In this document: in pieces, positions 23,896-36,118 of the stretch
Layout: every line of letters starts with the position of its first letter
Position numbering within the stretch: the first letter of the stretch is position 1
Assembly: GCA_014898415.1 (NCBI GenBank)
Contig: RCTD01000003.1
Location: 868,001 to 932,000, forward strand
Source of the DNA: Stromatinia cepivora
Lineage: Eukaryota; Ascomycota; Leotiomycetes; Helotiales; Sclerotiniaceae
Direction: 5' to 3'
Length of the DNA stretch: 64,000 bases
Position numbers and translations under genes: made by a program
Notes under the pieces: model-generated
The model's database searches: none
What the model saw: the letters and a program-made list of their open reading frames with translations, nothing else
Told to the model about the DNA's origin: nothing

Positions 23896-26280
23896 ATTTT
23901 AGAAAGTTTTTACAATATCATGAACGCACAGATTCTGCCATTATTTTCTCAAGTTCATTCGGCGCACTGTACCTTCTTGTACCTTCTTGTACCTTAGATT
24001 TTCATAATGAATGCATCTCCTTCATCTTTTGAATTCTTTCTGGGAAACGCGACGCGAATGAAGAAGGCACGAGGCTGGCATATAATTACATGCACGGACC
24101 ACGAGGCTACGGCAGCATGCATCCTGCTCTACTCCCCGCAATTTCAAAAGAGAAGAATCGAAAAACATTCTTCATTGTCACCACAAGCAAGTGCTCAAAC
24201 TCTATTTTTGGCTATAAGCCCCTGCCTTACCACGCCTCAATTTCACAGACTCTAGGTTTTGAGGGCCACCAGTGTCTCAAGTTATCCAGTTGATTGGGCT
24301 CTACCTCGTCCACGGAGTATGTGGGTGGCTATCTCGGGTATCAGCTTGGCTTCGGCTGGATCGGGTGTATTCAATTTACCTAGAGAAATATTTACCTAGA
24401 GAAATAGGCCCAGATGATGTATATTCATTACCTATAAAGCATGCTATGAGTCCTTGTTCCAGATGTTGATGTTGAGAAGCCTCGAAAAATTGACTACACC
24501 TAAAGTCTCTCATCATTCCTGAAATCATCAATTTTACCACTCATATCTCTTGTTACCTCGTCCGATTACTGATCAAGCAAACAAAACTCAGGAAAGTTCC
24601 TACATATTTCTTCATCACCATTTCTGAGGCAATACCCAACAATATACTGCTTCTGTTGATTATAGTTTTAATGGCATTATTCAAAACGAGCAAAGATTTT
24701 TAGATTGAGATTGTGCCATTTTTCTCTTATCCTCTCTCATTTTCTACTTTGAAATTTATCAAAACATCATATTAGCAATCTCCATTAAGGATGCGGTCGG
24801 TGATCAAATAGTGATTTTGCCAGCATCAATCAGGCGGAATTATATTTCGTCAGGGGCTCACCGGGAGCACTGTTTAATTGGTTCCCGGTGAGCTCCTGGT
24901 GAGCCCGTCTTTTATTATGTGTAGTTTCTATTGAAGAGAATGCTCACCAGGCGTAGACGCATCCATACTAGTGTACTGTCTCATTTTTAAAGGTTGCCTT
25001 ACAATCCTAGATGGATGCGGCAACGGGGAAGACTGTTTCTATTTCCATTCATCAACGAACTGGACTTGGCAGTGCCATTTCAGTGACAAAATTATCGCGA
25101 GATTGGAAGCTTGGATGTTGTGAGGTCCAATTGTAGATGTAGGCAATCAGAAATCCCAGTCTGGGGCCAAGTGTTAGTGGAGTTTCCAAGTATCCTATCA
25201 TGCACAAGTGGGCCATGTTCACTCGGCGTGAAAACCGAGTCCTCGCAGCTCGTTTCTCGCCAGCGCAGCAGTGCACTTCAGCTTCAACATGGATAACACA
25301 AGCACAGTATTTGCGATAGGCGCTTGCAATGTTCACCTATTCTATGGCTCCATGATTAGAATACTTTGTTGCCCAGCTTGCAAGTCAATTCTACAGCGTT
25401 AGAATTTATGTCCGCGCTTTTCCGCGGCTAGGGTCATGCAACAGATTATCGAAATGGTGGGACTAATTCATTTGAGCGCCCCGCTGTTAGGGCATAATAT
25501 GGCCGGCGCGACTCTAGTGGGGATATATATAGTTTCACTCGTACGTTAATGATAAATCAACCCTCTCCACACCTGCAACATGAATCCTCTTACCGCGTTT
25601 TTGATTTGTTACGCTTTATACAATGGGCTTTCCTACTCTTGATTGGAAATAAAGCCCACACCAAGAGTTCATCAACGTGTTTTGGAAAGGAAAATGCTTT
25701 GGCCCCTTCATTTCATCTCTTCATTGCTCGCTTACTGCACTCCGCAAATTCTATTGCATATCTGCTACTGTGTTCCTGAAACTTTGGATGACTTTTGGTT
25801 ACACATTATTGTCATTGCATATGTCATACACTGTCACCATCTATAGATAATTCCTTCTCAAAATATTGTTAATATGAGGGTTCCTAAGCACAAGTCAAAG
25901 TTAAGATTCAACAAAAGGTGCGTCATGTCCTCGCCACCATTTAGACATCAAGTTAGTGCACCATGAATAGCCGACCATAATTCCTTCTTCACATGCTGAA
26001 TTAATCAAATCACAATAGCGTAACACTCACCCAAAAGACCATGTCACTATTCCAAAAAAAAAAAAGATGAGAAAATTTTGAGTTTAAGAATTTGCTAAAA
26101 ACACGTGTTTACTCCTTGACAGATAAAGCAAAACAAACACCTGTTTTCTATATTTGTTACTTATGTAATAACTACAAATAATCGCGAGAAGCCCAAGTTT
26201 TCTCACCATCAGAATCGAAAACAAAATGGAAGGCCAAAAAGTTCAAAGATGCCCCCAAAGAGGCTCGCGCCGGTTTGAGT
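23896..26280. other. Intergenic between APC1 and laccase
   Basis: 2.4 kb. It holds a 10-bp unit (tgtaccttct) repeated almost three times at 23968-23997 in the APC1 5' flank, a duplicated tacctagagaaata at 24379-24403, and the GC-rich hairpin at 24854-24906. Several short frames show neither conserved motifs nor splice partners. A 13-A run lies near 26055. No gene is supported. Confidence 0.55.
24854..24906. repeat. GC-rich imperfect hairpin in AT-rich DNA
   Basis: Arm 24854-24868 (gggctcaccgggagc) pairs with 24892-24906 (gctcctggtgagccc) with one mismatch. Inside, cccggtgagc (about 24883-24892) can also pair with the left arm, so two alternative stems exist. A related tgctcaccaggcg follows about 40 bp downstream. 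Thirteen bases of the left arm (24855-24867) recur exactly in the first intron of the ankyrin gene (15855-15867). It could be the end of a small transposon or a structured element. Confidence 0.6.
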
Positions 26281-28362
26281 TTAGACACCAGAATCAGTCT
26301 TGAAGTAAGGTGCTTGAGACGGATACCACGCATTCCATTTATTGCAGGTGTTCGTCAAGGCTGGCGAAATGGGGTTTACAGCATTAATTTGGTTTTGAGA
26401 TTCGAGGAATTGTACAGCAAGACCTTCGCTTACGTGCCATGCCTGGTTTATATGTTAGTGCGATGTTTTGCAAAAGAGTTCATGGATAGGGAAGACTGGG
26501 AAAGACTTACAATATGACAATGCATCAACCAAGCACCAGGGTTATCAGTTTGGAATGCTAGCACGAGCCATCCTCCGGCGGGCAACATGGCAACATCTCT
26601 TCTGCTCGGATTGTCGTAATCAAGGTTTGGTCCGTCGACTGTGTTGTTGTAAGTTCCAACTCCCGTGCCGAGAATATAGAAATCATGACCGTGCAAATGC
26701 ATTGGATGAGGAACATTGATGGAAACTGGTTGTCCGGCAACTGATCCGGGCACTTCTTGAATAATCCAATAATACCATTGATCGGCATTGTTCAAAGAAA
26801 TGAGATTCTCGGATGCGGGCCAGGAATTGTTGCCATCGAGGACATATTGGAGAATGGGTTTCTTCCAGTCGACATCAAGGGCTGTGAGGTTGATGCCCCA
26901 TGTGACGATTGGTCCGCTGGTGTTAACACCAATGTCAATGGCGACGTTGAGTCGATCAACATTACCACTCAGGGGTCCGCTGGGCACAAAACTATCCCAG
27001 AAAGGAATGATTCCTGTTTCATCGGTACATCGTTGAGTGTAGGGTGTGGCGGTGGATGATGGAGTGGTGCTTGCTGCTCTTGCATAAGTAAAAATACTCT
27101 TGATATTTCCATTGTTATTGTTTGTACCGCAACCGTTTTGAACTTCAGCTCGGAACCAATAGCTTCCAACTGTCTGATTGGCATGGATTACAACGTCGTA
27201 TCTTTGGCCGATTCCGATGAAGATCCAGTTTGTGGTGTATGGTTCAATAGGAACAAAATCGGATGTGATTACAGTGAATGCATGATTATCCAATGATACC
27301 ATGAAATGATTGTCGACTGAAGTGTTGATGAGACGGAGACGGTATTTTTTACCTGAGGTGATCGTGTTTGTGGTATACTTTCCACCAGTTTGACCAGCAG
27401 GCGCCACCATACTACCATTGATAAGTCCATTGTCCCCTGGTGGCGGTCCAGCTTGTGAATGTGCTACTCTTTCGCTGAGTGCAAATATCGGTGTATAATA
27501 CCAATCTTGGATCATGTAGGCTCCAAGATCAACATCATAGTTAACAGGAGCCGGCCCATTAATCACAATAGGACCAATCAACCCATCGCCATATTGAGCG
27601 GAGAAATGACTGTGATACCAGCTCGTGCCGAACTGGGTCGCTTGGAAGGTGTATGTCTTGGTGTCGCCGGGGGCGAGAGGACATTCTGTGATTCCTGGTA
27701 CACCATCTTCGGTGCATGTGTGGTATTGACGAATGCCGTGCCAGTGGATACCAGTACCATTGTCTGGCATAGAATTTTTCAAGGTAACTTGGATCATATC
27801 ACCCCACTAAAAGTCTTTCAGGAAATTGTACACATCACGAGAGGAGTGGCGAGAGTCTTACATCAGCATATAGGGTTGGTCCAGGGAAATGACCATTGAT
27901 CAAGATGCAGTTTTGGCGGGTGACTCCATCTGGAGCGCAAGTCGAATTGGTCACTTCCCAATTATACTTCCGGGTAACACCAGTATTAGGATTCTTGGTG
28001 TCAAAATCAGTTGCAATACTGAAGCCATTTCCCCAACAAGCTCTGGTGAAGGGTGAGTTTGTACAAGCAGGATCGGCGACCAAACTAGAGAGAGCAGAGG
28101 TGGAGCTTGAGCTTAAGGTCGCAGTGGAGCCGACAGAGGTGGAGGACCCCGAAGAAGTCGTCGAAGCCTTGGAAGATGATGAGCCAACTGATGATGACTT
28201 TGAAGTTGACGAACTTGTGGATGACGCTTTTGAAGATGTGCTTGCCTTGCTGGTGGCAGAACTTGTTTGGCGTTTTACCAGACCATCACGTTCATTGATT
28301 GGTGCTGGGAGGATTGCCGCAATGGCAACGGAAGACAAAAGTAGAATATTCAAGAACTTCAT
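26281..28362 (-). CDS. Secreted laccase (multicopper oxidase)
   Basis: Three exons (28362-27862, 27806-26511 and 26442-26281), introns of 55 and 68 nt, joining to 652 residues. Signal peptide MKFLNILLLSSVAIAAILPAP, then a likely KR processing site (LVKRQ) and an unusual ~60-residue Ser/Thr/Ala linker before the first cupredoxin domain. The copper ligands are complete: GIHWHGIRQ, SWYHSHFSAQYG, VPHPMHLHGHDFY and AWLMHCHIAWHVSEGLAVQF, the last only after the second intron is removed. Leu follows the T1 His cluster at the axial position, as in high-potential ascomycete laccases. The C-terminus ends in DSGV, the ascomycete tail type that plugs the solvent channel before processing. Expected activity: oxidation of phenolics coupled to reduction of O2 to water, in lignin, phytoalexin or melanin chemistry. 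An in-frame ATG at 28395 is less likely because it would bury the signal peptide. Confidence 0.95.
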
Positions 28363-29582
28363 CTTGAGCAAGTTAGAGAAAGAAACTTGATGCAATTGAT
28401 CTGAAGAGAGTAATATCTGGCGCAGTCAAGTGAGACTTAATGTATTTATCTTGCCAAATTGCCACCCGGATATTTGTTACCAGCATTAGGCGACTCTTCT
28501 AGATTTCCATGTTGATGCACACGAGATCATAATGCCGTCCCTCACGCGAGGTGAGGCTCGACTGACCAGCAGGTGGAGCAGCCATTACAATGCAACCTTA
28601 CCGCGCTATCAGACGGCTCTGTAAATCAGAAACTTCGTGGCTTACATGCATCTCAGAATAGGACATCCAATGACGAACAATATTATAATTTGAGCTGAAA
28701 ACAGTCCAAGTCTGGTTGTTTGATTTGTTGACTAATATCAAGGTTCTTGCGCCGGGATCGCTTGAAGATTGTGTTCACTTTACATGATGCCAATTTCCAG
28801 AAATCAAAATGATAAGACTTATGCATGCTTTGTGATATTGCTTTGAATCAGGCACGGCAGCATGGTACATATGCTGTCAGCCCTCGGACAGAACTGTGGT
28901 TGCTTTGGTGGCACGCCAAGATTCACCCCTCTTCCACATCTGAGATTCTTCGGCAAAAGATGACAACAATAGCAACAATTACATCTCACACGATTATTGG
29001 CATGCGTATGCTTTAAGGTCCCGAAGATACCGTATATGAAGACTCCCAATATAATGATCTTATGCCGAAACTATGTTTTCAATATGCGAGGCTGAGATGT
29101 TCAGGTGGGATCCTTCGTGGAATAGATGACTAGCTCGCTTGACTTTGACCATGTTGGTCTTTGGCAGTCGACGAGGTTTCCTGTTGTACAACTCAAGTTT
29201 GTGGGAAGATCTTGCAAGTGCGAATTGTCGTGGGTATTTTTGCTTACTCAGACTTGCAGAAAGCCCTGTAAATCATTGAATAATTGGTACAATTTATGGT
29301 TGTTTTAGTGTAAATTTAGTACCCGTATTTTGGCTAAAACTAGGCCTAAAGTGTCCATCATTCACAATCCTTCAACGCCAAATTATATTCACTTCGTAAT
29401 CCGGAACTTGCCGGAGAAAAATAAACGAAATAAAAATCACCCAAAGAGTATCAAAATAATCCGATTTAGTGACAACAGTACAATAAATTTATTATTACCA
29501 CTATTCTGCAGCCTATCCTTGTCTCAGAATTAGTGAGCCATAGCAGCTGCTCGTTTATACGTCGGCTTGAGTCTTCAGGCTT
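28363..29582. other. Intergenic, laccase promoter side
   Basis: 1.2 kb upstream of the laccase. Short frames on both strands were inspected without finding motifs. Around 29320-29480 the DNA becomes strongly AT-rich. No gene is supported. Confidence 0.5.
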
Positions 29583-29914
29583 CTAATGCACGTGTATACC
29601 ATGCATCAGAGCTCCGCTCTCACTGGGGTCTTCGAACCTTGAATATTTCTCACCCCGATTATGTTTGTTGAGCCACAAGCCGCAGTGTTCTAGAAGAAAC
29701 TGAATTTGCGGCTCGGCATTGGAGGAAATATATTCACCGGCGGCTCGTACTTCAGCACCGATACTTGAAGTTCCCAAGCAATTCTGGGTTGCGGCATGGT
29801 CATGTCGGAGTCTATAATGCTATTCGGGTTTTTAGACATCAAGACGTCATAGATACATGGTTTACCTACCCCAGCATCCAATACCGAGAACACAACAGCT
29901 GCAAAGATGATCAT
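29583..29914 (-). CDS. Candidate two-exon small secreted protein
   Basis: Not recognised. Exon 1 (29914-29870) encodes MIIFAAVVFSVLDAG, a short hydrophobic leader. A GTAGGT...CAG intron of 86 nt (29869-29784) joins it in phase 0 to exon 2 (29783-29583), giving 81 residues: NCLGTSSIGAEVRAAGEYIS, then EPQIQFLLEHCGLWLNKHN and a charged tail ending HGIHVH. Two cysteines (NC, EHC) could form one disulphide after signal removal. The exon-2 frame has an amphipathic-helix look, unlike neighbouring non-coding DNA. The unspliced frame is an alternative of 74 residues with a different C-terminus. The leader is shorter than usual, so an additional upstream exon or a non-coding origin cannot be excluded. 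Confidence 0.4.
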
Positions 29915-30523
29915 TGTGGCTTTTCTTTTGCATCAAGAATGGAGATAGATGGAGATACGTACCTGGCAATCTCACATAACTGAACAGTAGCTTTGAAGTA
30001 TCGCGCGAGTCACCCTCAGCACACACATCATCCTTCGTATCGATCCTTCCTTTTGTTACGATCCCCAAGTCTCTCCACATTCATCACTCCACTCTCTGCG
30101 TCTCACAAGGAGAATTCGAGGATTCAAGCCAATGAGGATTCTTTTCAAGAAAGGATGGCTCGGTTTGTTGTGCCGCATGGTAAGGCTTGTTTCTTGGCCC
30201 CTAGTGTAACCTAGAAGCTGGAAAACATTCCGTTTTCGCTGCTAGATCATGACTTTTCTTATGCTGTCAGATGAAAGCAGTCAATATTCTAGATGGCGTT
30301 GGGCACTCTTGTGAGTATTGCGCGTGTCTACGCTTCTACCCGTGTAGCTGCGGTACCTTTCTTTTTTAGACAGGCTCGGCGACATCAGTCGGGTAGCCCA
30401 TACTCACCCTATCCAGCTCGCAGTAAAAACCCTAGACATCGAAGTCCCTATATTGACCTCACAGAACCCAATTGTAACTCAACTTCATCACTTTCATCGC
30501 TCACCATCATTTTTGTTTTCATC
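29915..30523. other. Intergenic / 5' region of the surface-protein gene
   Basis: 609 bp between divergent genes. A frame open from 30293 runs in phase into the surface-protein start at 30524, but the upstream part lacks a signal peptide and reads like leader DNA, so I take the later ATG. Nothing else was seen. Confidence 0.5.
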
Positions 30524-32057
30524 ATGTTGTCTCCAATTGTTCATCTCTCTTATACATTTGTTTTATTGACTTCTGTCTTTACCTACGTTAAAGCAGACTG
30601 TGCATCATATGGCATTGATTTTCAGAATGGAGCTAGTTATTTCATCAATAGCGAAGATACCTCCAACTTCACCTCTGTCACGCAGTTTACGGGATGTACT
30701 GGCACAGCCGATGTAATTCTTGTTGCCCCTGATGAGGATTCCTGGTTGTGTAGCGACATTAACACCCAGCCTGATAATACCAATATGCTTTCAACATGGT
30801 AAGTATTATTCGGCAAATCTTCGATCTTCAGAAATTTACTAAGCTTTGTCAGTCCTCTTTTGAAAAGCGAGATGTATAGTGGAAGTTGGACTATCGTCAT
30901 TTTGGGTAACAATGGAAATTCATCATCTTTCGCTGCCCAAAGAACATTCGACCTTGTAGTTGGACCTCAAGCTACAGTCACATATATTCCAACAGGTAGG
31001 TGACTCCAGGTGTTTGCGTACCAAGTCTTCACATTTTGACATTTCTTAGTAAATATCACGAGTGTGGTGACACCATCAACCACTTTACCCACGACCATTA
31101 CTGAAGTTGAATCAACCACACTTCCCGCTGTTACAATTACCGAAGCTTCAGCCACTGCCAAAAATACAGTGACAATTACACCTAAACAAGTCACAACGAC
31201 CACGACCACCACCTCCACGCGGACTTTCACTTCTAGGAAACACACCTTCCCTATCGTTACAATCACCAAGACAGCATCCTGCAAAGTGCCCATCAAGCCC
31301 ACCGCAAGAGATCCATTCCCAAATGAACATTTCCTCGCCCTTGCTCAGAGCATCAAATCCAATTCTGCTCTTGGACGTACTGCTGGGCCAGCACCAGCAT
31401 ATGCTGTTATCACCCCAGCTCCAAGAGCCAATACTAACAACCGCGATGTTCCAGTTGACGTTGCTAATGTTCTTGGACGTCGTGCTGTTGGTCGTCTCCT
31501 CGAGAAGAAGCTTAAGAAGCGTGCTCCAGATATGCCAACTTTGACAATCATTGATACAAACACATCTGATTGGGAGACTTCCACTATTACCACCACTACT
31601 GCTACCACAACGTTCTATAGCACAGGTAAGATATATATCCTCAAAATTTGTCCAATATATGTTGGCACTTACTAACGAACCTCACCTATTCAGCCACTAC
31701 AACTACATCTACCATTATGTAAGAATAATCCCCTCTCTCAAGATATCTAAAATCTGACAAAACTATAGCACTCCGGCACCAGTCACAGTCCGTACTGGAG
31801 TAACTACGGCAACTATAACAGCACCAACACCTACAACAACAAAGACCATCCCGACTTTCACGGTCACAGTGGTCACATCGACAATTACTTACAAGTATGC
31901 GTACGTTTCATTGCGTGAACTCCGATACTTGAGAATAATCTCATTTTAGATACAATTTTGCTAACAAATCTTTCCATCTAGTGTCACGATTACAAAGACT
32001 ACAACACCTTCTTCAGTAATTGCATCCTGTACCTCGAAGGGTGGTGTAATCGTTTGA
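30524..32057 (+). CDS. Ser/Thr-rich secreted or cell-surface protein, unknown function
   Basis: Six exons: 30524-30798, 30853-30995, 31050-31625, 31694-31718 (a 25-nt micro-exon), 31769-31900 and 31982-32057, with introns of 54, 54, 68, 50 and 81 nt, joining to 408 residues. MLSPIVHLSYTFVLLTSVFTYVKA is the signal peptide. A compact domain of about 115 residues follows (DCASYGIDFQNGASYFI, then CTGTADVILVAP and a CPLLKSEMYSGSWT segment after the first splice). The rest is Thr-rich repeats (TTLPTTITEVESTTLP, VTTTTTTTSTRTFTS), a central segment with a dibasic KKLKKRAPD site that looks kexin-cleavable, and a final Cys near the end (ASCTSKGG). This architecture is typical of heavily O-glycosylated fungal wall proteins. 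No clear GPI signal was seen. The last intron has two donor choices six bases apart, both in frame. Confidence 0.8.
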
Positions 32058-34369
32058 TTTACTGCATGATATTCATGCTGTTTCTCTTTCAAATATCATT
32101 TACAAGCTTTTCTCATTTCTTTCCTATTCTGTTCTCATTTTTCGCTTTTGGAGTTCCAAATCTGAGATAACAGCCTTGCGAGTTGATTTGACAAGCACTT
32201 TCCGCTATCGATAGAGGTATATTGGGTCATTGTACTAGGGGGGCTGGGCGGTTCGTCATTTTACTTTTACTTTTCCTCGGAGTTACTATACATGATCAAT
32301 GGAATTGAACCAAACATTGAAGAATTCTCTCGTATTCATCGTTTTCTATGTAGTATTCGGGTAAATATACCCGTATAATTGTATCTCGCAAAGCATTTAC
32401 CCCCGGATCATGCCGGACTCCCGAGCGAAATATCCGCTGGCATTGCATGCATGACCTCACGGCTATTTCCTGTTCTGTATGCAGAAACTTCAATACCGGG
32501 CTTAGATCAAGAATTCCACGAGTGACTGCAGGTGGTTCTTTCTTACAAGATTTGATGTATTGGTTCCCAGAGATTGCCAGACTCTGGAGACCGGATATCA
32601 ATCATATTGACAGTCTGCAAACACCAATCGCATCACAAATCATTTCCCCTGCAAAAATAGTTCGATCGCATCGCAACGCCACGAAGCTTAACCACAGATA
32701 GACTTGAATAGTCATACAGAATATGCAAATAGAGTATGCAACTAGCAACACTATTCTGCATATTCCCACTACGGAACAAAACCTGGTTTCCCCACTGATA
32801 TCCGAATATTCCTATCCAGCGGAGTGTTACGCTCGGAAAATGGAAGTATCACTCCAAAACCGAGACTACCGGCAAATACAGCCAGAAGAAGTTTCGAGTC
32901 ATCTGCTGCAGCGTTGCAATTTTTCATCACACCTCCGAGAACCGAAATCATAATCAAACCCATGAACCACATCCCCAAATAGAAACCTTGAGCTGGCTGC
33001 TACTACATCCCTTCCGATCGATCGTGCAGACTGCAAGCCAAAATCCACGCCTTTGGTTCCAGCTTGGCGCTTCAGCAACCTTCTATTATCCCGCTGTGGC
33101 TTTCGGGCTTTCGCTGACTTATGTATCCGAATGAAAAGATGACTAAGCAATTCGTCTAATTCCATCTCGCCCTGGCCACACTATACTCAACTACGAAAGA
33201 AAAACGCCAGTCAATAATCATCTTACATACTTCATTCAGCTAGAACTTCTCAAGTAAACCAAAAAAGTAGTGGAAGGAATCACATGAGTGAGATCGGAGC
33301 TCTTTGCCCGAACACCGAGTCGTAGAATATATGCCTTATGTCTGAGCTGACGTCGCCAATATGTGCCGCAACTCCATGTTTCATTTTGACTCACTTCACA
33401 GCTCGTGATAAATAGATGAAGGTATTGATGTCAATGATTCTAAGATGAGTTGCTGAGGTGCCGCGCCTGGAAGCCTTGTGAATCCTCTTGGATTTGATTC
33501 ATTTTGCGCGATTATTTCGCTCGGTACTGCAAGCTGGGACTTATACGGGCTCGGCAGGGCTAGCATTTCATAGGTACTATGAGAGTACTTTCAATATACC
33601 TTCAAGGAAACAGGTAAGCTTTCGGTGATAAGCTTAAACAGCCCCCGTGAAATCACCTTGAAGCGGGTTACATGCGTCACGGTCAGCATAGCATCAACAT
33701 CGGAAAATATCCATCCCACACGCCGATATTCTGAGGTGAGACAACGTGAGACCAATATAACCAATATAATACAATACGACCATATAGGGAAGGATCCGGA
33801 TTTCCCCAGCCCAATTGTCTATCAGTCGACTTTCCTCGTGTTCTTTTCCGTTTCTGGAAATTCGTCACACGCGAAATACTGGATGGATCGTCGCATATGT
33901 ATGTACATTGCAGATGTACATTATTGATCGTGATTATTCGATGCAGGTATGTTTTGGCATTAGAAAACCAATATGTCTATGATATCAATATCATCTTGGA
34001 GCGCGGACACGTGCAATATATTCGGTGCTTTCTCGTATGAACGCACTTCGGATCCCGAGTTATTGTGCGACTGGGTACGGTATTCGCCCCCAGAGAGGTC
34101 CGAATAGCGATAGGTGGTCGCCTTGCCACTAGTCGTATGTAAAGTGAGAGTTGAGAAATCTCCTATTTTGGACATTTTACTTATGGTATGCGCCCGTATT
34201 CGGGGGCCAATAGTTCTTGTATTACTTGCGCTTGTATGTATGTATGTTGAGCCTTCTTCAATACATTTCGTGAAATTCATGGCAACACGATATACCACTC
34301 ATGCAGGGTCGCATCAAAAGCAAAGTTCGGGTCTAAAAATCGATAGATTTGTGTGATGCATCTATGTGA
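32058..34369. other. Intergenic with weak ORFs only
   Basis: 2.3 kb. Two minus-strand frames deserve note but not a gene call. One at 32769-32972 starts MWFMGLIMISVLGGVM and has a second hydrophobic stretch (LLLAVFAGSLGFGVIL), like a remnant of a membrane protein. The other, at 33960-34298, has an ATG at 34175 beginning MSKIGDFSTLTLHTTSGK. Neither has a recognised motif or flanking exon. A CT-rich pyrimidine stretch follows the surface-protein stop. Confidence 0.4.
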
Positions 34370-36118
34370 TTACAGCCCTCCCAAATCATATCCAAAAACA
34401 GCACACCGTTTATCCAATACCCCTCCACTTACACTCCCAAGTCCATTCACGTTGAACACAGCAACATTGTTGTCACCTGCATTGATATTCAGTTTCTTCC
34501 AGCCCGTACCGACTTGAGGATTTTTTGCGAAATCAGCCCATGATTTTTGCATCAAGGCACTTAGGCTTATTTCTGCAGGAGTAGAGTTTGCTGGCAAATT
34601 ACCGAAAACGAGTGGAATTTCCGAGGAGTGGTAGGCGCCAAGACCGGGGAATGGTTGAATGTTGGCGAAGGTTGCATTGTAGTAGTAGCGGCAGGTAGGG
34701 TAGCCAGCGGCGGAACTTGAGTTGGCGACGATGCCGCTAGGCTGTGATATGGGAGTTAGTCATAGATGTTTTGCAAAGAAAAGAGGGAGGTGCGCTAGGT
34801 AAGGAAAACAGGGAACTTACGCATTGGAATATCATGTCGGTGTAAATTTTCGCCACAACATCAGCAGGCGTGTTTAATCCATCTTGACCAACAGGATACG
34901 CAGTAAAAACTTCAGCTTGAAGGGTTGTGTTGCCTGGGAACAGAAATTGCAAAGCTGCTGTGATGTTGTTTTGTCCATATACGAAAGCGGTGCCCTCTTG
35001 AGCATTGGAGCCGATAAGTACCGGCACATTGGCAATTTGATGGTTTGCTCTCCTAACTTGTGGGTTTGAAACACGAGTTACGTTATCCACAACTGGCTGG
35101 AACGATAATCTTGCATGCTCAATGTACGATTTTATTGTAAGTGCATCTACAGCACGGACGCAAGCAAGTGCGCTACTGGTATTGGGGCAGCCGAGACCAG
35201 AGGCGAGGGAATTCCAGGATCGAGTACCAGAAACGGTGCCAAGTCCAGGTTTAGCCGTCAGGGTCCGAATGCTGTCTTGTCCAGATTGCATAATTGCTGC
35301 TCGGAACGGTGGGAAGATGGGATAACTGGTGACAAGAGCATCTACAGAGAGTGCGCCCGCAGATTCTCCGAATATGGTTACCTTTAGCGGATCACCACCA
35401 AATGCTAGAATATTGGTTCTGATCCAAGCTAGTGCTAGTCTTTGATCGAGAAGTCCTAGATTTTGACCTATGTTGGGTAATTCGGGAGAGCTTGGGAAGC
35501 CGAAAACTGAGTTTGGTCAGATATTGTATTGAAGACCAAAAACTACGGAAATATATTTACCATTGGTTCGGTAGTTGAAAGTCACAACAACCACGTTTTG
35601 CTTTCTAGCTAGATTGCTACCATCATAGTATAGAGATGATGCTGAGCCAAATTGCAAAGCACCGCCATAGATCCAGACCATCACGGGAAGTAGCGAAGCA
35701 GGAGTAGCCCCAGATGGAGCATATACATTGAGATATAAGCAATCTTCACTTTCTGATACGGGAGGTGGGTTGTCAAAGAGCGTCATGGTGAAAGCGCGAG
35801 TAGCATCTGGATCTACAGAAAGTCAGTCAAGCCTTCGGTACAGAGAAGTCGGTGTCGCATACAGTTGAATTGCTGGATACATGATGCCTTAAGCTGCGTT
35901 GCATTGTATGGGTTGCTTGTGAACAATCCTGGTGTGATCGGTGGACTGAAACGCTGAGGTGGTCGAGCAAAAGGTATGCCGAGAAATTTAGACACAGGCA
36001 AAGCAACTCCTGGAACAGAAATGGAGATACCACTGACAACCCCTTGGGAAATAATGGCGACGGGATTGAGAGCTGCGACGGAGCCGATTAGGCCTAATAA
36101 AAGGCTAGTGGTAACCAT
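34370..36118 (-). CDS. Secreted type-B carboxylesterase/lipase
   Basis: Four exons (36118-35863, 35812-35561, 35506-34821 and 34741-34370), introns of 50, 54 and 79 nt, joining to 521 residues. Signal peptide [19 protein letters not shown]. The family signatures are present: [16 protein letters not shown], the [14 protein letters not shown] block and the nucleophile elbow [12 protein letters not shown]. The likely acid is the Glu in [12 protein letters not shown], and the likely catalytic His is in [16 protein letters not shown]. The triad is therefore complete and the length is normal for the alpha/beta-hydrolase carboxylesterase family. The Cys of SEDC pairs in the usual way with an upstream Cys (QLKASCIQQ). 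Substrate unknown; fungal members act on acyl glycerols, cinnamoyl or other esters. All joins restore conserved motifs ([21 protein letters not shown]). Confidence 0.93.

Noticed and set aside
27896..28390. 164-codon plus frame opposite the laccase N-terminus
   Set aside because: It is the antisense shadow of the Ser-rich linker, which yields a Glu/Val-rich frame by codon complement.
30293..30523. Upstream extension of the surface-protein frame
   Set aside because: The later ATG at 30524 gives a proper signal peptide; the extension would bury it.
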